Notes under the pieces: generated by a model | Told to the model about the DNA's origin: nothing | Databases searched by the model: none | What the model saw: only the letters and a program-made list of their open reading frames with translations | Shown here: piece after piece, positions 11,801 to 24,895 of the stretch | Numbering within the stretch: the stretch's first letter is position 1 | How the letters are laid out: every line of letters begins with the position of its first letter | Made by a program: the position numbers and the translations under genes | DNA from: Melieria omissa | Lineage: Eukaryota; Arthropoda; Insecta; Diptera; Ulidiidae | NCBI GenBank assembly: GCA_963971225.1 | Contig: OZ020268.1 | Coordinates: 60,201,900 to 60,265,899 of the forward strand | DNA: 64,000 nucleotides | Direction of reading: 5' to 3'

Positions 11801-12956
11801 TGAAATAACTGGAAAACTTTATGTCCTTTTAGCGAACTACACGGACACACGAGCACATACACAACCCTACACTTAAACATACACATAAATACATATAAAA
11901 CTTTGTCTCCACAGAGCGCTGCCATAGACAAATTTGAAAAGGAATCTGCTCTGGAAACAGGGGAAATGAGGTCTGAAATCCTTTTTAACCATGTAACTGC
12001 ACAAGCAACCACACACTCTCACATACACGTATGTACGTTGACGTATCTGTATCCATACGCACCAGCACAGCACAGCACAGCCGGGCGCTCACAGTTTTCC
12101 AAATAAAATAAAAGAAATTTCTAACTAACTTGTGAAATTTCACAATTTGAAAATCCTTTTTGCCTCCCACTGCTGAGAGTTCCCAACTTTGGAACACTAC
12201 GTTGTTGAAGCAGGCGCAGGTAGAGGGCAATCGGGGCCTTTGAGTAGTAGGCAAACTGTAAGCGATGCATAGTGCGACGTTTCAAAATAAGTTGTAGCCA
12301 GAAATAAACAAACGAACAAAATTGGCTTCAATAACGATCCAAAAATTAGTTTTTTATGGAAAATCATTTGAACTGAACCATTTTAATATTTACCTCCCAT
12401 ATTGCAAAAATTCAGTACCTGTTAGTAAAAAAATAGTACTTTTTCTTCGGTCCTTTTTTGAACATTTTTATAAGATGCAGTTTAGATGGATGAAATTTTG
12501 TATACAACTTTACGTATAGTTCGTATTACTTGCAAAAAACTGGCAGGAAAGCCGATTGATTAAAATAAACGTAAACGTGTATGCCATGTTTTCTAACTTA
12601 TACATATATCTTTAGTGGCATCAAAGCGACTTTTAACACTAGGTTTTGTATATAATTGAAGCGTTTAATATTTTAACCTAAACTAATATTATGTAAATAT
12701 TATTTTATAAGATAAAATATTTGTAAGCTCTTCTAAGTGACTTTCCACCTTTCAATAAGACATACGATTTGTAAGATTCTGTTTATTTATTAAAAAGTCG
12801 ATGAAAACAAATCGACGGTCATTTTCTTTGGTCAGATTCTGATTTGATTGAAATTGTTAACACAGATTTGTATATAAACGTCATATATCAGTAAATCATA
12901 ACGAAACCCTTTTACAAATTATATTATTTTTTACGTTTAGCTCTTCTAAGTAAATA
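8884..12956. other. No gene recognised
   Basis: A mostly unique-looking stretch. Around 9.8-10.2 kb it is noticeably GC-rich; 11.6-12.1 kb carries ACACATAC-type simple repeats; 12.3-12.95 kb is very AT-rich. GCTCTTCTAAGT occurs twice (near 12727 and 12940). No coding region or RNA gene could be supported. Confidence 0.5.
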
Positions 12957-14260
12957 AGGCTTGTCCACGAAATAACTTTTACATTTTCTATTATTAATAG
13001 CTACTAAATAAAATATTGAACTAATGTTTGTGTGAGTATTTATTATCTCTTATAACTCAAAGTTTGTGATAATGTACAAATATTTTAAAGTTCAATTGGA
13101 TTTCTTACAAATCTACGTATTTTTGCTTTCAATCCCCTCATCAAATGTTGCACACCAGATTTTCCAATTTTTTTGGCCATACTGTTCCACTTTTTTATAA
13201 AATCAATCTTTCCCTTAGCACGTTTTTTATATTTCAGTAAGTTTCGTTTCATTATTGCCCAAAATCGTTCGACTGGCCGAAGCTGTGGGCAATTTGGGGG
13301 ATTGTGATTTTTCTCAACAACACGGATCTTATTCCTTTGGTACCACTCTTTGACAATTTCTGCATAGTGGACTGTTGCTAAGTCTGGCCAAAATAAAAGT
13401 GGAACAGCGTGCTCTCTGTACAATGGCAAAAGTCGTTTGTTGAGACATTCCTTCAAGTAAATTTTACTGTTAAGAGTGCCAGTTGTAACAAAAGGACGAG
13501 TGTATTTGCCACAGCTACATATGGCCTGCCAAACCATATACTTTTTACCATATTTGTCCATCCGTTTATACTTGAACCTTTTCAAAACGCCACCCTTCAG
13601 GTATGCTGTGTAATATCCTCGACCTGGAAGCTGTTTGAAATCTTCTTTGACATACGTTTCGTCATCCATTAACACGCAGCCTTTAAAACGACACAGATCA
13701 TTCGATAAAAGTTTTCGGGCTCGATTTCTGGCACGCTTTTCCACTTCGGAGTTACGATTTGGCACTTTTTGAACAACGAAAGATTTGAGCTCGTAGTGTC
13801 TTTTAATTTTCGCAATGTATGATTTCGAAACTTCGAATTTTCGTGCCAAATCTCGTAAAGATTGGTTTGGATTTTTTTCCAGAGAAACTTTCACCTTACG
13901 AGCTATATCTTTATAGACGAAACCTTTTTTTCGCCCGGCTCCGACGATACGGGATGTGGACAGGTCCTTCTTGTATTTAATTACCACATTTCTAGCTGTT
14001 GCGCTGGAAACTTTGGCTAGTCTTCCCAACAATGCGTACAAAGCCGTTGGATTTTCGAAAAAGTGGGCAATTATTTTTTGTCGAATTTTCTCTTCTTTAG
14101 ATGCCATTTTGATTGAATCACTTTAAATTTCAAAATACAATTGACCACTAATAGCTGAAATTTGACAGATTCTGAAAAGCGAATTTTTTTTTTAGAAATT
14201 TCGGTGCTTACTATACTTTTTTTCGTTTTACATTGTAAAAGTTATTTCGTGGACAAGCCT
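12957..14260 (-). mobile_element. Complete DD37E Tc1/mariner element (ITmD37E type)
   Basis: Perfect inverted repeats of about 27 bp, starting AGGCTTGTCCACGAAATAAC, bound the element. TA lies immediately outside each end (12955-12956 and 14261-14262). The single transposase gene inside is uninterrupted. Matching ends, a clean TA duplication and an intact ORF suggest recent activity. Confidence 0.92.
13085..14107 (-). CDS. DD37E transposase, intact
   Basis: A 340-residue cut-and-paste transposase with no internal stop. The N-terminal third has two helix-turn-helix-like segments: LGRLAKVSSATARNVVIKYK, and RDLARKFEVSKSYIAKIKRH near residue 85. They are separated by a basic GAGRKKGF linker. The catalytic triad is visible as MDDETY, FWPDLA and RPVERFW. 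Exactly 37 residues separate the second Asp from the Glu, which defines the D,D37E family first described in mosquitoes. The protein should bind the flanking inverted repeats and integrate at TA. The start at 14107 is the first in-frame ATG after the terminal repeat and gives the usual family length. It is the only undamaged transposase in the window. Confidence 0.92.
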   Translation of the reverse strand: MASKEEKIRQKIIAHFFENPTALYALLGRLAKVSSATARNVVIKYKKDLSTSRIVGAGRKKGFVYKDIARKVKVSLEKNPNQSLRDLARKFEVSKSYIAKIKRHYELKSFVVQKVPNRNSEVEKRARNRARKLLSNDLCRFKGCVLMDDETYVKEDFKQLPGRGYYTAYLKGGVLKRFKYKRMDKYGKKYMVWQAICSCGKYTRPFVTTGTLNSKIYLKECLNKRLLPLYREHAVPLLFWPDLATVHYAEIVKEWYQRNKIRVVEKNHNPPNCPQLRPVERFWAIMKRNLLKYKKRAKGKIDFIKKWNSMAKKIGKSGVQHLMRGLKAKIRRFVRNPIEL

Positions 14261-17200
14261 TATTGTACATTGTTACTTATAAATCCATTTTTCAAAATAG
14301 AGACAAATATTGTAGCAATCGGGAACAATGAATTGTCTAAACAACGCTTTTAAACCGATACGTACCACAGTGCAGGGAAAGGTTGTAGCCGAGGCAAAGA
14401 TTGGTTGTAGAGAGAAGCAGAGAATGGCGGACCGTATATGTATGGATGTATGTAAATTTATGGGGAACTTGCTGGTGAAGTTTGATGCTGGCATGTGTGC
14501 AGATGGAAAATGCACACACACACAATATAACCCGAGGGCATGAGGAAGACACCAACAAAACAGCAGGCTGACTGGCTTTGCTGGCTGGCGGCAAACGGAC
14601 GCTTTTGTTGCCTGGGTAATAGAAAATGTTCCATTAGTCCTGATGGGGACTTTAGGGCTTCGCATAAGCCACTACACTGTGCTGCGAACGAATGAACGAG
14701 CCAGCGAATGAGCACACGAAAGGACGAACGTACGTTTCGTTTTAAACTCACAACTGATATACATTTGAAATTTCACATGTGCCCCCAAATGGAACGGCGC
14801 GGACCAACGTCGCTTATGGCTTTGTCTGCCTCTGTTCGTCAGACATCCTGCATTCGTTCAGCGCGTGGGTGTAGTTGGGTGTGAGGAATTGATGGTGGTG
14901 AGGTGGTGACGTTGGTAGGGGTGAGATGTAGGTGTTTGTTTCTGTGCTATAGGTATACACTCAAGAACGTGAATGTGTAAGTCGATGGGGTGCATGTGTG
15001 GATACATATAGTGGGGGTTTCGATGGTTGCCTGGTCGATGGGACACTTGGATACTTGGCTGGTTAGCTGCTCTGTTCTTAGTTGGTTTCGCACTGAGAGT
15101 TTGTGTTCATAAAGAGTTTACATAACATCTTTCATTTTTCCAACGAAATTCCTTAAGTAATTCCTGATTTTTTCTATCTGATTCAGCTCTCCTTTATGCT
15201 GAATATTATCTGTGACGCAAGATTTGGAAGGCTTAGTCTTTTATGCTTTGCTTGATATAAGCATTTACGTACAAGTGCACCTACCAAGTATGTATGAATG
15301 TACATACCTATTTGCATATATACAAACGTAAGCGTAAACATACACATCAATTCGTTTATAAATATGTATATACATACCATGCTGGTACTGTTAGCAAGTT
15401 TTTGGATTACTTTCAAAACGGGCAAATTAAACTGTTTGAAATTGGGACTAGGGATTAATTTCAAGCACCTGCAGACATTTTTACCAAATACAGAGCAAAC
15501 TTGCGTGCCGGTATGCATGCGTATGAACGTCCACAACAGGAATCGTTTTACTACACATAATAACGACGAAATGTAAGATTATGACCACCTCAATCATATT
15601 CAATTGCATCAGTCAGCCGATGCAGTCCAGTCGATTCCGATTCCAGTCTTTAAAAGTCTTTTCACTTTGCAATTAGAAGCAAATTATGTATGTGTGTAAG
15701 AATTGCAGAAATACAGATATACATATATAGAACTACGGAAACTGATAACTTATAAAGATTTCCACACAATTTTATTTTATTTAAAAAATGTTCCCCTCTT
15801 CAAAATGGCACTCAAACGCAATTGTACCTCCCTCGCTATACGAATGCTGGGCAACACTCATGATGTAAGTATATATGTATGTATGTCGGCTTGCGCCTGT
15901 GTATGTGTATGTATCCACAATAAGTACGTACACGAAAACCAGTCGTCGAATTAAATGTGTATGGACCATTATTGTTTATATAAATCTGTATGTATGATTG
16001 TTTGTATGTATGTATATCTGTACATACGGTTGTTACAGATGGTCGCACAACTGGACAGAGAGGCTGGCAGGCTGAACGCGCGGGTGGGCGATGTTCCGCG
16101 ACAACACTTCCCATTTCGAACTGTACTGAATACTTCCATGTTCACGTTCAGCCGGTGACGCAACTCGCCAGACGACGCCATCGCTCTTTAAGCATTTCAT
16201 TTCAAGAAAATTGGCATTACTAGTACATTTTGCTGTCCCAGTGTTTGCGTGTTTCTATCTAGTTACTGTGCGAGTATGAGTACGAGCGTTGCCCTCCCGC
16301 TTGGACGGCTGCTTGTTGGTACTGCGGTATATCTGCAGGAAAGGAATGTAGAACTGCTTTTTGTTACCTCAGGGACTTAATGGCAATCACCGGCTAGCAA
16401 AACGGAATTCGCAACGAATTGAATGTATTCGCACATACAAATACATATGTACAAAATATTTCCATCCAACCGAGCTATCCATTTAGCCAGCCAGCCAGTC
16501 AGCCAACCGTCCATCCACCCCAACGCGCGCACAAACGTAGCCGCACACAAGACAGCCAGCCACAGTGAATTGCGGTTATTGCTGCTGCTTGCAGCACGCT
16601 GCGCGCTACCCGCTACCCTCTGCCCGTTTCCCGCTGACCAACGCTGTAGTCAAGCAATATCGATAGATTGCTTAAAATGGCTACCGTTACTGACCGACCC
16701 TCGTCCACCCTTAATGGCGGCGGCAAGTGTTCCCAGCAACCTGCCAGGCGATGGGTTGATTCGAGATAGTGCGACGATACCAAACACACACATATACAAT
16801 TTTATGTACAATTCCTGTGTGTATATTCAGTATTGTATATGTATTTACGTGTGACAGTAGACACCTAAGTCCAATCTTCAACGTCCGCACTTAAAGTGTC
16901 CTTTTAGATGTCGAAGTCTACAACTACTACTTTTGGAATGTATTGCAGTTATGGGCTGTGCAAATATTGTACTCAGCTTTATGCATGGACAGTGACACAC
17001 TACCCAAGCGAAATCCTTATTCATTTAGGGCGCGTACTCGTCGAACTTGTTAGATACACAATTTGTATTGGGCATCCGAATATCTTTTTGAAAATGTCAG
17101 CGAATCTGTAGTCGTTATCGGTTGACCAATAACTACATCTAAACTGTTAATAAATTATTTTATTTATCGTTTTTGTAAACTTGAACACTTTTATTGAAAC

Positions 17201-20200
17201 TCTGAGTTGATCATTGAAATATCTGTAAATAGGTAATATTTTGGAGTCTCATTGGCATACGCACTTGCGGCACTCACAGCATGTTAATCATGAGCACAAT
17301 ATGCGTTCCAAAAAGCATTGTAGGTAAATGTGTGTTGATAATAACAAAAACCATTATTGCATTATTACTTGTATTGTTGGTTTTTGGCTGCGTATACGCT
17401 TGTACCCAACCAAAACTTTTGAAATGTCATAAGTTCTGTGGGTACCGCTACACCGGTTCCAATCGCATTCTGCGCACATACATTAAGTGGATTCGCAATT
17501 ATCCGTAAATGTGTGTGTGTATTTCAGTCTCTCCACTATACAGAATTCGTTGTGCGCAGCTTGCACACACTCAGTCAAAGGACATTTGCCCTCATATCAA
17601 AGTCCCATATGGCCCATAAACGCTTTCCCAAAGTGCCATCAGAGCCCGGAGCAAAAGCTTTGGCATCAAACGTCGCCTATCTATAAAGTAAAATAAAATA
17701 AAATATAAAACCAATAAAGGAAACAGTTCTTTACACTTCACTTGGTTACCCAACAGCGCCAGCTCCCCTGCCCACTGGCACTTGGCAAGCAACAACAAGC
17801 TGGAGGGTGGGCGAACGACGAGGCCAGTAGGCAGGGGTCGTCAGCAGACGTATGTATAAGCAAAAAGCAAAAAGCCTACGGATGCCATTCACGTTAGAAT
17901 GAACAGCACAGGATCATCATTTTTTATTTTACCGCCGCTGGTTGTAGCGTTAGCGTCAGTGGCAAAGGCAGCGGCAGCGGCGGCAACAACGCCTTAGTGG
18001 CTGGCAACGCTTGGCCAACGAGTTTGGTATGTGGCTCATTTGTGTACATTACTTTTCGCTATCAGCCTTTTCCCCAACCACCGCAGCTGTCAAGTTTACT
18101 GATGCCTACTGCCAAGGATATAAACATTTTTTATCATAAGCATGTTTCGCGAAAACGGATCTTTTACATTTCGTTAGAGACACTGGCATATTTTGGCAAC
18201 TACAGGGTTCGACCCGATTATCCAGGTCAGCCAAACATCGGGTTCTACTCTACGAATACGAATCTGTGAAATACATAACATACACACATTTTCAAATCGG
18301 ATCTTTGTGTAATTACTTCTCAAAAATCATTGAATTTATCTGAATAAAGCATGATACAAAAATATCATGGAATAAAGTATTTTTGAAGTTGAAAATTTGC
18401 TTTAAGGATGAGAAAAATAGTCAGATTGGAATAAAAGTTATTTATTTTTGTTTGCGTAAGCAATGCAGCATCAGAATCGGTTATACAGTTCTTTGTGCCA
18501 TTGAAGTTTCGATAGCGCTGGATGTACTGTAAAGGGTGTTTACCTTGGGTGCCGTGTTGGTGTTGGAGTTCGCGCTTGTGTCTGGGCTTATACGGTGCTC
18601 GCTCGCAGTAAATTGCGAATATATTATATATGTAAAGTATTTGCGAATTGGTTTTTTCGCTTATCCAACTGCCAATTTTTTATATAGCCTTTCTGTGTTT
18701 ATGTGTCATGTGTGCGCTGCCGGGTACTGTGATGCGAAACGCGGCGATACCGCTCGCGTGGCGACATAACGAGATGAGAGGTAAGAAACGATGTGGTTTT
18801 TGCGTTGGCATCTGTGTGTATTGGTGTTTGTGAGATTGCGACAACCAAGAAGCGGTCCACCCCAGTCCGAGAGAACCGCCCGTCAATTTAAATGGTTTTT
18901 GTCGCTGCTTAGTGGCGAATGTCTTAAATCCAAATGTTGTGCGGAAACCAGAGATAACAGTTTTGCATATACGAAAATTGATGAATATTTCACTGCGCAG
19001 CAGACTGGGGAGTTCATATACTCAATGTACGATCTGTGCTGTACAGTCACCGAGCTCCGAGTACATACGAGCGCCCATCTGTATGCTTGGACAGACACAT
19101 ACTATATTTGCACATATGGGGCGATATCGAAATTAACTGGTAAGTTACTGCTTGCAATTGGAAAACTTGTGACACAGCAATGTCATTGGGAATTGGCAAT
19201 GTCATTTAGAGTATTAGTTTCAGAGAATTATTTTATAAATCGTTGAATGTTTGCACTAAATGTATAGAACCATTTAACTTAAAGTCTGTCTGACATAACT
19301 AACCACATAATCAGAGAAACCGGCAATTTTTCGGCTGTCCGTCATAATGTGCCGTTAAAACGTTCGAAAACGGTTTGGTATAATTTGTTTAATTGGTTTT
19401 GAAATTTAATCTTCTTCGAATATTTACATACGTACATTCGTTACAAAATTAATTATGAACTTACATAAGTATATGTGTGGTTGGTAAGTCTTTATTTGAC
19501 GGTATTTTTAACGAATTACTCTTAAAGTTGTGTTTTTCGCAACTAATGTTGCAAAGGCCAATTTTTAAAACTCATCTTCATCCCTCAATTTCGCTATACA
19601 TATGTGTTTAAGTACGTCAAATGTTTGTTCATATCCATATATTGTATGCATGCGAGTATGTGCGCACACACATATCACATATCCGCATGTGAGGACAACA
19701 TTTTTGGCGAACCAAACCAGACCAGGCCACATTCATCCCTATAAGACATAACCGCTTGTATCTGCGTATGTAAGTGTTGGCGGGCATAGTGAGTGGCATT
19801 GCGAGGGTGACGAACGGTGCGGGGCTGTCGGCTATAAGCTATAACAAACGACGTTCGACATGTACAAACTTTGCACGCGACGCTTTCATCCGTCCTTTTC
19901 GTACTCACCACCGGGCCGCCCTCAGTGGACACACATCGCAAAATGGTTACCAGCCATTCCTCACCCTGCCAGGGGGTGTATGCACCCTTCGCTGCCTACG
20001 TACATATTCGCATGCAATACACATAGATATGAGTACGAACATACATACACACATGTATATCCACATATATGCTCGCACATGCATGTTCCGCCCTCTCTCA
20101 TGTGTATCCTTCAGTATCACAAAGGCTCGTTTCACTTCGCATGACATCGCAGCGTCCACCAGCCATAGCCATTCACTGACGCCAGCCATGTTGAAATTTT

Positions 20201-21275
20201 AATTCCTCGCCCACTCAATTTAGTTCACTTTGTACTACACTTCGAATTGGCGCTCAAATGTGCGCGGTGAGCCACGAAATGAATATGGGACAGAAGGGTA
20301 AGCAAAGTGGAACTGACAAGCTCGGTAATGCGTGCTCATGTGAGTTAGACAAGTATGCAAGCATTATGAGTGCCTTTGCGGGACCGGCTAGGACAAAAGA
20401 GCAGTGTTCAAATACATTAATGCAATATACACACAAGCACACATCACACATATCCATCCCACAACTGCGGGATTTGGTAGGTAAACTAAGAGAAAACTAG
20501 GAGAAAACTGGATAGACTCAAGTTGGTTGACATTTGATTGAAGACGACAACACTATTTCGATATTTCGATCTTCCGTTTGCAATAATTATATTCAGTCGA
20601 ATTTGCACTAATTCCGGTTTGAATTCACTGAAGATACATATTTGTTTGAATGCAAACAAAATAGATAACATCAACAACGAAGAAACGTGCGCGGTAGGCA
20701 CTTCTGACTGCCGGTATTCGTGCTATTGAAATTATAACGTGCACTTCATTCAAATTGGAAGCGAGTATCAAATCTCACCCTTGACGCACAACACGCTTCG
20801 AAAACTATTGCTGTGCAAAAAGTGTTCGGCAGCGATACAACGCACTCAGCGACTTGTTATGCAGTTCATTCAGAATGAATATGCGGCGGGAAAATCTACC
20901 GCATTAAATTTTAGCTACGCCATACCCTCCGGTCGTGCCTTGGCTTCTACGCTTCCATATCATTCGGCGACACCATCCAATTTCGTGATGTGCCGATTCG
21001 AATTGTGAAAGGATGAACTGTGGCTTGCTTTGCCTTTCCTGGCTATGTCTTGTCGTATTTGAAATTTGTTTGCGACTCAAAGGATTTAGATGCTCACATT
21101 GATTTTGTGTTTCACATGTACGAATGGAACCACATGAGCTCGAGTGTACTATACGTATGCACAAAAGTCAGCCAGATTTAGTACTCAATTTTCCTGCTGT
21201 TTTTGTACCGTACTACAACCAAATACAAATATGTGCCGTTGCTCGTTATCCTTTTAGGTTACCTTATAATAAATA
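14261..21275. other. No gene recognised; simple repeats
   Basis: Seven kilobases without a supported gene. They contain CAGC-type repeats near 16485-16510, TGTATGTA runs near 15880 and 15990-16020, and many AC/TA-rich tracts. Short ORFs overlap on both strands with no domain signature. Part could be an intron or regulatory DNA of a host gene outside the window. Confidence 0.45.
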
Positions 21276-21864
21276 CTACTGTGTACAAAGAATACCCGGA
21301 ATTTGTTTATAATTCAAGAAATCTTTATTTATTCTTCCAAATCAATTTCATCGCCTTCAAAGTAGTCCCCCCCCCCCCGATGCAATGCACTTATGCCAAT
21401 GGACTTTCCAATCTTCGAAGCATGCCAAATAGTCACCTTCCGGTATGGCCTTCAATGCGCGCGCCGATTCACGTTGAATCTCTTCAATCGATTCAAAACG
21501 GTGTCCTCGAAGTGGTCTTTTGAGTTTGGAGAATAGCCAGAAGTCACAAGGAGCTAAATCAGGCGAATACGGTGGCTGTGGAACGATATGAGTTTCATTT
21601 TTGGCGAAATGATCACGAAGAACCAATGCCGTGTGAGATGGTGCATTATCGTGATGCAAAAACCAAAAGTTGTAAAAATCGCCGAATTCACTTTTTGCGT
21701 CTCACAAAACCAAGCGTAACTCAAACACTAATGAGTATTTTGACGTATAATTTGACATGTGAGCCTCTAACAGTTGTACCAACTTAAAAAAAAAATGATT
21801 CGGCGAAAATATTTAACCACGTAGTTTAAATGGGAAAATTCCGGGTATTCTTTGTACAGAGTAG
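21276..21864 (-). mobile_element. Internally deleted mariner (irritans-like), 589 bp
   Basis: Inverted repeats CTACTGTGTACAAAGAATAC and the complement of CTACTCTGTACAAAGAATAC define the ends, with TA on both sides (21274-21275 and 21865-21866). The 5' leader is fused directly to the C-terminal third of the transposase, so the first two thirds of the gene are missing. Confidence 0.88.
21357..21665 (-). pseudogene. mariner transposase C-terminal fragment (DD34D)
   Basis: The fragment carries HHDNAPSHTA (second catalytic Asp) and YSPDLAPCDFWLF (third Asp) 34 residues apart, the mariner DD34D signature. The C-terminal region contains LKRPLRGHRF, and the frame ends just past a run of 12 C (21367-21378). 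The run probably shifted the frame and replaced the normal acidic end. The N-terminal DNA-binding domain and first Asp are deleted. It could still be mobilised in trans because both ends are present. Confidence 0.88.
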
Positions 21865-24103
21865 TATAATGACAAATTTTAAGAAAAATACAAAACTGTC
21901 TTTCTGTGTTCCGTTTCCCAATGCAAAACTGGCAATAAGTTGAATTTTAAACAAACAATTTCATGAAGACCAACATGGGTAAATGTAGTCCTGGCACTCC
22001 CAGCATCCATAAACTAACACATAATCTTTTTATCTCATACATTACACTTATATGGCAACCTTGCTTAAAAGATAACGAGCGAATACTCACAGAATCCAAT
22101 GTTATTATTACTAACTATCTACATCCTTAATATGGAAATGCTAACAACAAAGAGAGACGGAGGCGTACTGCGTAATTCGATTATATAGTATGTAGTCTGC
22201 TCATTTATTCATTTTTACTACGTCCGTCCACCCATAATTCAGCGACTGGCACGCACGATAACTTTCAAAGAAATTAAGACTTCGAAATGTAATTTTCTGC
22301 ATGTTAAACAAAAATGCTCACTGAGAGTTTAAGAAATATGAGATCTGGTCCATTGCATGATTTGTTGGTTACCAGTGTTGCCACACGCTATGAGATACTA
22401 AAACTAAAAAACTGAACTGGCCGTAGGTATTTGCGGCTGGAAATGGTTGTGGCACATTTCTTCATAGATTATTTTTTATTAACAGGATCAATTTAAAGTG
22501 TCAAGACCAGCAAAAACACTTTACTTGTTCAGTTATACATGCAAAAGTATGAACCGATAATGGGTCCATGTTAATTGCACACTTTAACGCTTTGGAAAAA
22601 GTGTGAAATTCAATTTCACATCATTGACATTTATCGATTAAGAATTTTGCAATTGATTAATGATAAGAAGTGGCCAGGTCTTCTGTGACCAGGCGCTATA
22701 TTGATTACTTCGGAAGCATGTTTCATTGCAAATACTCAACCAAACAACGCTTCAGCGCTGTAGCAGCGGCGCGAAGCTGCTTCGGCGAGAAGGCAAAGAT
22801 CATATTGGATTTTGACATAAATCAAATAAACGTGCACTCATCTTCATCCGCTTATGCGCACCGTGAACATACACAACACACACAAGCTCAATGCAACATA
22901 ATGAAAATAACCGCGAAATATTTATTGACAGTTGGGTGTCATGTTTATACGGCGTTGTTATCCCATTTCGGAAACATTGCGATTTATGGATGTTCATATT
23001 CCGCAACCGGCAAAAGGCCGAGCCGAGCCGAGTGGCCAAACGACAGCCAGCACATCTACGTTTTCGGAGGATTTCTGTGCCAAATGTGTGTTAACCGTTT
23101 TACCCTTTCGCACATGCGCATACGCACGAATGTAAAAGGATGCAAAATGCACATGCGGACATGTGTATGGAGAATTTTGAAATATAGTATAACATCCTTT
23201 TTGCGTTTTGACATGCTAATGCTGAGGGTAATATTATTCCACTGTTGCAGTTTTTTGTTGAATATGGCGGTGGCAACCCCGGCGCTACTGTTCGTACGTT
23301 TTGTTTAGGTAATTTATTATTTTGATTTTTTTTAAGCATTCAGATGTGTTTTTTAGAACAATGATAGTTGATTTACATACCAGACCGATGCGCTACCCTT
23401 TACCCACAGCACCCCACAGACTATGCGAATACGTGACGTGACACAAGGGTGAGATGCTACGCGGGACACCCAAGAGCAGGGTAGCAACAACAACCGTGCA
23501 CCTATGACACACATTCGTTGCTTGTACGGTTGAAATGTCGATTTAGATTTCAGAATGAATGATTTCGCAGCGCAAGGATGTCAATGGCATTTGATTAGAA
23601 CTCCTGATTGTATTCAGAAAGTGTCGACCGCGTCCTTCTCTCATTAGATCAAACGCGGAAACAATGCCGCGCAGCATGATTTCCCACCGCATTGCACTAT
23701 TGGTTATCTGTTCGGCAGAGCCGCTGTCAATTTTTACAGTAGCTATCTAGCTTTGCTGGTTGGTGCATAGCATTGTTGATTCTAATTGAAGATCCACCAA
23801 ACAATTATAATTAGAGGTAGCTGACCATGGTCCAGCTAGTAAGGACATCTCAAGAGACTGGAGAAAACGAGCAATAAACGAACTTGATTAAATAGTTAGT
23901 TATTGTTTTATTTCAACCAATTTTATAATCTAAAGCAACCTAATTCTGGACGAGCATTAAAATGAATATTGACATAATATCGTATTAGTAAAGTTTTAAC
24001 ATTTTTTTAACAAAACATTGTACATTCGACTTTCGATGTTGTGCTATGTTGGTAAAAAAATCCCCAACATGACAGGACATTATTTGCAATTTTGCATATT
24101 TAG
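21865..24103. other. No gene recognised
   Basis: Unique-looking AT-rich DNA. The longest open frame (22670-23308, 212 codons) has no recognisable domain and uneven codon use, so I do not call it a gene. Near 23870-23920 there is a GCAATAAACGAAC segment resembling a polyadenylation signal, without other support. Confidence 0.45.
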
Positions 24104-24321
24104 TAGTGTCCGACCGAATATTCGGTTTCGGTTCGACCCAAAAAAGTGGTTTCGGTTTCAGTTTCCGCCAAAAAATAAGTGAACAGCTATTTAGTACAGC
24201 CGAGCAGATATATAGTGAAAGGATGAGAAGGAGAATTTAGATGCCACTAATGTAAATACACTTTTTTTTAGAGTAAAATTATTTAATTTTGAATATAACC
24301 GAGTAAGGTACGAAAGGGTGA

Positions 24322-24731
24322 AGTTAGCACACCCGCTCCGCTACGCGCACTTACAAAAGCGCTGACGTTGCGTCTACTAAGCGCAACCGGATCCTCGCGC
24401 ACTGCACGCGCATCCGGATAAATCGCTGCCCGCGCACCTCGTCGGAGTCACGTTGCACCAACGCCATGGGAAACACTGCGTCAGCATTAGGCTAAGTTTT
24501 AAGCTACCTAGCGATAAGCTTTAGTGCTAAGTAATTAGGAGTTAAGCTTGCATTCCGTTTTTGGAGCTAAAGGAGTGAACAAGTGTAGCGTAGAATTAAA
24601 TCATTGTGGTGTCGGAGAATAAAATCATTTTAAGGAAAAAGAGGTTTGTTTGATTAACCAGTGCGAGGAGCTCCCCGAGGGAGTTCCTCGCGCTCATTTT
24701 TTTATCGAACTTCCACCAAAAGTTCGTAACT
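24322..24731 (+). repeat. 5' LTR of the gypsy-type provirus, 410 bp
   Basis: It runs from AGTTAGCAC to GTTCGTAACT. No TATA box is obvious, as in many errantiviruses. The 3' part contains a strong hairpin at 24663-24691. It is the only full-length LTR copy of the element in this window. Confidence 0.9.
24663..24691 (+). promoter_or_regulatory. Predicted RNA hairpin in the LTR
   Basis: GCGAGGAGCTCCC pairs with GGGAGTTCCTCGC around a three-base CGA loop: 13 pairs, one of them G-U. In the 3' LTR one C-to-G change opens a pair. A role in polyadenylation or packaging is possible but unproven. Confidence 0.6.
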
Positions 24732-24748
24732 GGCGCCCGAGCAGGGAC
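24731..24748 (+). promoter_or_regulatory. Primer-binding site, tRNA-Lys type
   Basis: TGGCGCCCGAGCAGGGAC directly abuts the LTR end. It differs at one position from the well-known lysine-tRNA primer site of retroviruses, so tRNA-Lys is the likely primer. Confidence 0.75.
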
Positions 24749-24895
24749 CCGCATCTTTTATGCGGGTTCCTTCAACGAGAACATCGTGGTGTGAGTGCAG
24801 GACTGTTGGGGGTAGGCCTAGAAAGCCAAACCACAACTTAAAGTGAAATCTTAGTGAAATTGACAAAAGTGTCGTGGTGCGAAAATTGTTCGGCC

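Noticed and set aside
16480..16515. CAGC/CCAGC run as a possible short tandem array or CRISPR-like repeat
   Set aside because: Units are 4-5 bp without spacers, so this is an ordinary microsatellite. No CRISPR features occur in the window, as expected for animal DNA.
22670..23308. A 212-codon ORF, the longest outside the transposons
   Set aside because: No domain, signal peptide or repeat; the composition resembles translated AT-rich intergenic DNA, and opposite-strand ORFs overlap it. Without expression or conservation it is not a supportable gene.
23870..23925. GCAATAAACGAAC region as an LTR end
   Set aside because: It has a polyadenylation-like word, but I could not find matching TG...CA borders or a target duplication.
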